From Anaerorhabdus furcosa (lineage in GTDB: Bacteria; Bacillota_I; Bacilli_A; Erysipelotrichales; Erysipelotrichaceae): a stretch of DNA of 64,000 bases. The notes under the pieces were generated by a model, which was given only the letters and a program-made list of their open reading frames with translations, did not search any database and was not told where the DNA came from. Made by a program: the position numbers and the translations under genes. Of this stretch, positions 61,905-64,000 are shown piece by piece (within the stretch, counting starts at the first letter, position 1; each line of letters starts with the position of its first letter). The DNA is taken from contig NZ_FUWY01000001.1 in the NCBI RefSeq assembly GCF_900167375.1, positions 496,001 through 560,000 on the forward strand, in the 5' to 3' direction.

Positions 61905-62184
61905 CTTCTACCTCTATACCCTGATATTTTAACGCTAATAATATACCTTTATTCGTTAGTTTTTTACCCATTAATTCTTTCACCCTCCAATGAACTTTAC
62001 TCGAAGAGGGATCTTTCAAATTGTCAATTTGCTTTGTATATTCAGTTTGTTCTTGTTGGATTTTCTCAACCATATTTTCAAAAATAGCTAATCTCTCGAT
62101 TGCTTCACCATAAAATTTTCCATTTTCTTCATTTAAATTTTCTACTGCATATTTACCATTTATTTTCTTTGTTAAGCGCTCCAT
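61894..62184 (-). CDS. Small conserved protein, phage-like, unknown function
   Basis: A 96-residue soluble protein: MERLTKKINGKYAVENLNEENGKFYGEAIERLAIFENM, a coiled-coil-like central part (EKIQQEQTEYTKQIDNLK) and KVHWRVKELMGKKLTNKGILLALKYQG. Similar short proteins with the MERLTKK...AIERLA start are common in phage and chromosomal loci of Firmicutes. No function is known. It overlaps nudF. Confidence 0.6.
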   Translation of the reverse strand: MERLTKKINGKYAVENLNEENGKFYGEAIERLAIFENMVEKIQQEQTEYTKQIDNLKDPSSSKVHWRVKELMGKKLTNKGILLALKYQGIEVEDEA

Positions 62185-62241
62185 GGATTACCTCTTTTCT
62201 TCATTTACTATACACCTTTTCTATTATTTTCCCAACTGGGT

Positions 62242-62271
62242 TTGACTATAATTCAAGTTGTTTTATATAAT
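62242..62271 (+). promoter_or_regulatory. Promoter of the DUF1836 gene
   Basis: TTGACT at 62242-62247 and TATAAT at 62266-62271, with an 18-base spacer, before the AAAGGAG ribosome site and ATG at 62295. Confidence 0.75.
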
Positions 62272-62294
62272 AGTTAGTAAAGGAGAACAAAACC

Positions 62295-62819
62295 ATGTAC
62301 TTAAATGAACAAGAAATCAAAGATTTGCATTTACCTCGTTGGAATGAATTGCCAAGTTTAAACTTATATATGGATCAAGTAGTTGATTATCTTCAACAAG
62401 TACTTGGTGTATTGATGATTTCAGGACAAGAAAGTTTTATTACAAAAACAATGATAAATAATTATGTTAATCAAGGAATTATTCATGCACCTGAAAATAA
62501 AAGATATTCAAATAAACATTTAGCTTATCTCGTTGTTGTTTGTATTATGAAACAAGTCTTCAGTCTTCAAGAGATTTCATCTTTATTTAAATATCAAATT
62601 TCAATGTATCCAGATGAGCAAGCTTATAATTATTTCATTACCGAGTTTGAATCATGTTTTAAAAACTTATGTTTAAGACAACCTATTAAACATACACCAA
62701 GTCTTGATGAAGGAAGAGATGCGGTTTATATTATTCGCAATTTAGTTATGAGTATTTGCACAAAATTAAGTGTTCAAAATGATTTGCAAAATCCTGAACT
62801 TAGACAAAAAAAGAGTTAA
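62295..62819 (+). CDS. DUF1836 family protein
   Basis: A 174-residue DUF1836 protein. It has the family-typical LHLPRWNELPSLNLYMDQVVDYLQ start, TKTMINNYVNQGIIHAPENKRYSNKHLAYL middle (a MerR-like HTH in shape) and CIMKQVFSLQEISSLFKYQI. It is probably a DNA-binding or regulatory protein of low-GC Gram-positives. The target is unknown. A shared terminator follows. Confidence 0.85.
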   Translation: MYLNEQEIKDLHLPRWNELPSLNLYMDQVVDYLQQVLGVLMISGQESFITKTMINNYVNQGIIHAPENKRYSNKHLAYLVVVCIMKQVFSLQEISSLFKYQISMYPDEQAYNYFITEFESCFKNLCLRQPIKHTPSLDEGRDAVYIIRNLVMSICTKLSVQNDLQNPELRQKKS

Positions 62820-62824
62820 TGATG

Positions 62825-62890
62825 AAAAAGCTGTATTGACTTAGAATGTAATTATCATTTTGATAACGATTCTACTTTATACAGTTTTTT
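62825..62890. terminator. Long imperfect bidirectional terminator
   Basis: CTGTAT/ATACAG, AGAAT/ATTCT and TTATCA/TGATAA stems are nested, with A-run on the left and T-run on the right, between the convergent DUF1836 gene and the surface protein. Confidence 0.7.
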
Positions 62891-62897
62891 TTATGAG

Positions 62898-64000
62898 TTA
62901 CTTTAAATTATGACTTGTTTCTTTTATTGCTTCTTTATTTATTTTTTCATCCTCGTACCATCTTCTTCCTAAATAGAAAATTACAATATTAAATAGCATG
63001 AATACAATCATGATGAGTGTGTACTTATCAACATATACCATTGGTAAGAATATATTTTCAGTAAGTACAAATAGAATACATGCAAATAATGTAATAAGTA
63101 TGCCCAGAACTTTATAGATGCGTTTTCTATACCATTCTTTTCTTTCCTCTAATTGCTCTCCGTTTTCATCAACTTCATCCACATCTTTCTTCTTTGAGAA
63201 GATTAAAAGTAGTGTGAACAAAAGTCCAATCAGTGTTACTATTAAATTAACTAATGCCCAACTGCGCCCATTACCAAGAATACCCATTGTCGGCATACCA
63301 TTTTCACCAATAATCATTAAGTTATTATTACCACCACTTGTAGGTGGGTTTTGTGGTTTAACAATAACCGCTACTTCATCTTTAGTTTCAGGTGATGCCA
63401 CAACCTCTAAAGATGGTGTTTTCTCTACTGGTGGATTTTTAGGATTTGTTGTTGCATTAGGTGTTGGTGTCTTTGTTGGAATTGGTGTTGCCGTTGGATT
63501 GGGTGTTGGATCATCTGGTTGTGTTGTCGGTGTTGGTACTATTGTTGAATTTTTTATATAAAACAATTTGATAACTTTATTGTTATTAATTAAGTCACCT
63601 GCTTTTAATGCTGGTTCCATATTTGAATAGGAATATCCCGTAAATTTCTTTGGTAAAATAGAATCACTTGTAATTAACAATTGATCTTGATCATTGATCC
63701 AAACATTAATTTCAACTACATCCGTTGAACTCGCTACTGAGTTTCCTTCTAACCAATGCTCTACGACATATTTAATTGGTTTTGTTATTGCATCATCTTT
63801 AACATACTTTGCAATTAAACTAGTTCCTGATGTAATTTCATCTCCTAAATTAACTGGGTTAACTCCATCATAAAATCCTTCTAGTTTATATCCGATTTTC
63901 GCTTTGTCTTCAAGCCTTCCAATTGAAATCACTTGTTGATTAATCCAAGCATTATTGGTATAAATTTCTTCTAAATTAGAATCTATATTTCCTTCATAGG
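62898..64000 (-). CDS. Surface/membrane protein with Pro-Thr linker, partial at right edge
   Basis: The reading frame stays open to the window end, so the true start lies beyond it; only the C-terminal 366 residues are visible. There is an extracellular part (SSTDVVEINVWINDQDQLLI, GYSYSNMEPALKAGDLINNN) like MucBP/InlB-type repeat domains of Gram-positive surface proteins. Then comes a Thr/Pro-rich linker (PTPTTQPDDPTPNPTATPIP) and about three C-terminal membrane helices with a charged KKKDVDEVDENGEQLEERKEW between them. There is no LPxTG seen. It could be a sensor or anchor protein. Confidence 0.7.
   Translation of the reverse strand, partial: YEGNIDSNLEEIYTNNAWINQQVISIGRLEDKAKIGYKLEGFYDGVNPVNLGDEITSGTSLIAKYVKDDAITKPIKYVVEHWLEGNSVASSTDVVEINVWINDQDQLLITSDSILPKKFTGYSYSNMEPALKAGDLINNNKVIKLFYIKNSTIVPTPTTQPDDPTPNPTATPIPTKTPTPNATTNPKNPPVEKTPSLEVVASPETKDEVAVIVKPQNPPTSGGNNNLMIIGENGMPTMGILGNGRSWALVNLIVTLIGLLFTLLLIFSKKKDVDEVDENGEQLEERKEWYRKRIYKVLGILITLFACILFVLTENIFLPMVYVDKYTLIMIVFMLFNIVIFYLGRRWYEDEKINKEAIKETSHNLK

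Noticed and set aside
62840-62870. TTATCA...TGATAA looked like a second Fur/PerR box
   Set aside because: Its spacing (3 bases between arms) differs from the 7-1-7 box at 46530, and it is best explained as the stem of the terminator between two convergent genes.
1-64000. tRNA, rRNA and CRISPR arrays
   Set aside because: I looked for conserved rRNA segments, T-loop motifs and regularly spaced repeats in the intergenic regions and found none.

Overview
The window is a chromosomal segment of a low-GC, AT-rich Gram-positive anaerobe. The gene set (rapZ-yvcK-whiA, a YaaT/RicT gene linked to tmk-holB-rsmI, a DUF1836 protein, PTS systems, pyruvate formate-lyase, rubrerythrin and a Fur-type repressor, T-box, preQ1 and ZTP-like RNA switches) points to Firmicutes/Bacillota. 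An Erysipelotrichia-type organism is my best guess, but that is inference from gene content. I saw no rRNA, tRNA or CRISPR array.

Region by region. (1) 1-5.8 kb: two N-acyl/acetyltransferase-like genes, a small membrane protein and the rapZ-yvcK-whiA core on the minus strand, then a YugP-type zinc protease on the plus strand. (2) 5.8-9.7 kb: a membrane protein with a possible permuted papain-like domain, a cysteine hydrolase divergent from a WYL repressor with a perfect 10-bp inverted repeat between them, and a HAD phosphatase. (3) 9.7-17.1 kb: a sugar-acid PTS operon on the minus strand, in the order LevR-like regulator, KDPG aldolase, EIIA, EIIB(Gat), EIIC(Gat), IlvD/Edd-type dehydratase, HAD phosphatase. 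The products would import and phosphorylate a substrate, dehydrate it and cleave it by an Entner-Doudoroff route. (4) 17.1-20.2 kb: pflB-pflA behind a ZTP-like riboswitch. (5) 20.2-30.8 kb: an envelope block of lipoproteins, a Bax-inhibitor-1 protein, secreted proteins, a PH-domain membrane protein and a PTS EIIC whose EIIB domain has lost its cysteine. (6) 30.8-38.3 kb: NAD kinase, Nudix, CYTH, DJ-1, a MerR/GyrI regulator, and a WYL-regulated GyrI/DUF3788 cluster. (7) 38.3-44 kb: a GNAT/nucleoside phosphorylase fusion, an orphan pilin, an oxidoreductase and T-box controlled metG. (8) 44-51.5 kb: cspA, YbjQ, a Fur/rubrerythrin operon, an IS30-family element with a 13-bp direct repeat at its ends, a MarR/FMN/flavodoxin operon, cutC and an asparaginase-family gene. 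(9) 51.5-57.3 kb: a cluster of unknown membrane proteins with two unannotated tiny transmembrane peptides, then the tmk-holB-ricT-rsmI operon. (10) 57.3-64 kb: a sensory EAL phosphodiesterase translationally coupled to a sugar-binding lipoprotein, preQ1-controlled queT, an ADP-ribose pyrophosphatase, DUF1836, and a surface protein running off the right edge.

The most unusual things are: the PTS regulator at 14251-17064, whose N-terminus carries two helix-turn-helix units resembling the RpoN box of sigma-54 while its AAA+ domain has lost the Walker lysine, the Walker B acids and the GAFTGA loop; the EAL protein plus sugar-binding lipoprotein pair; the acetyltransferase/nucleoside-phosphorylase fusion; and a shared TGACA half-site in front of two different WYL repressors. 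All functions are read from sequence only.
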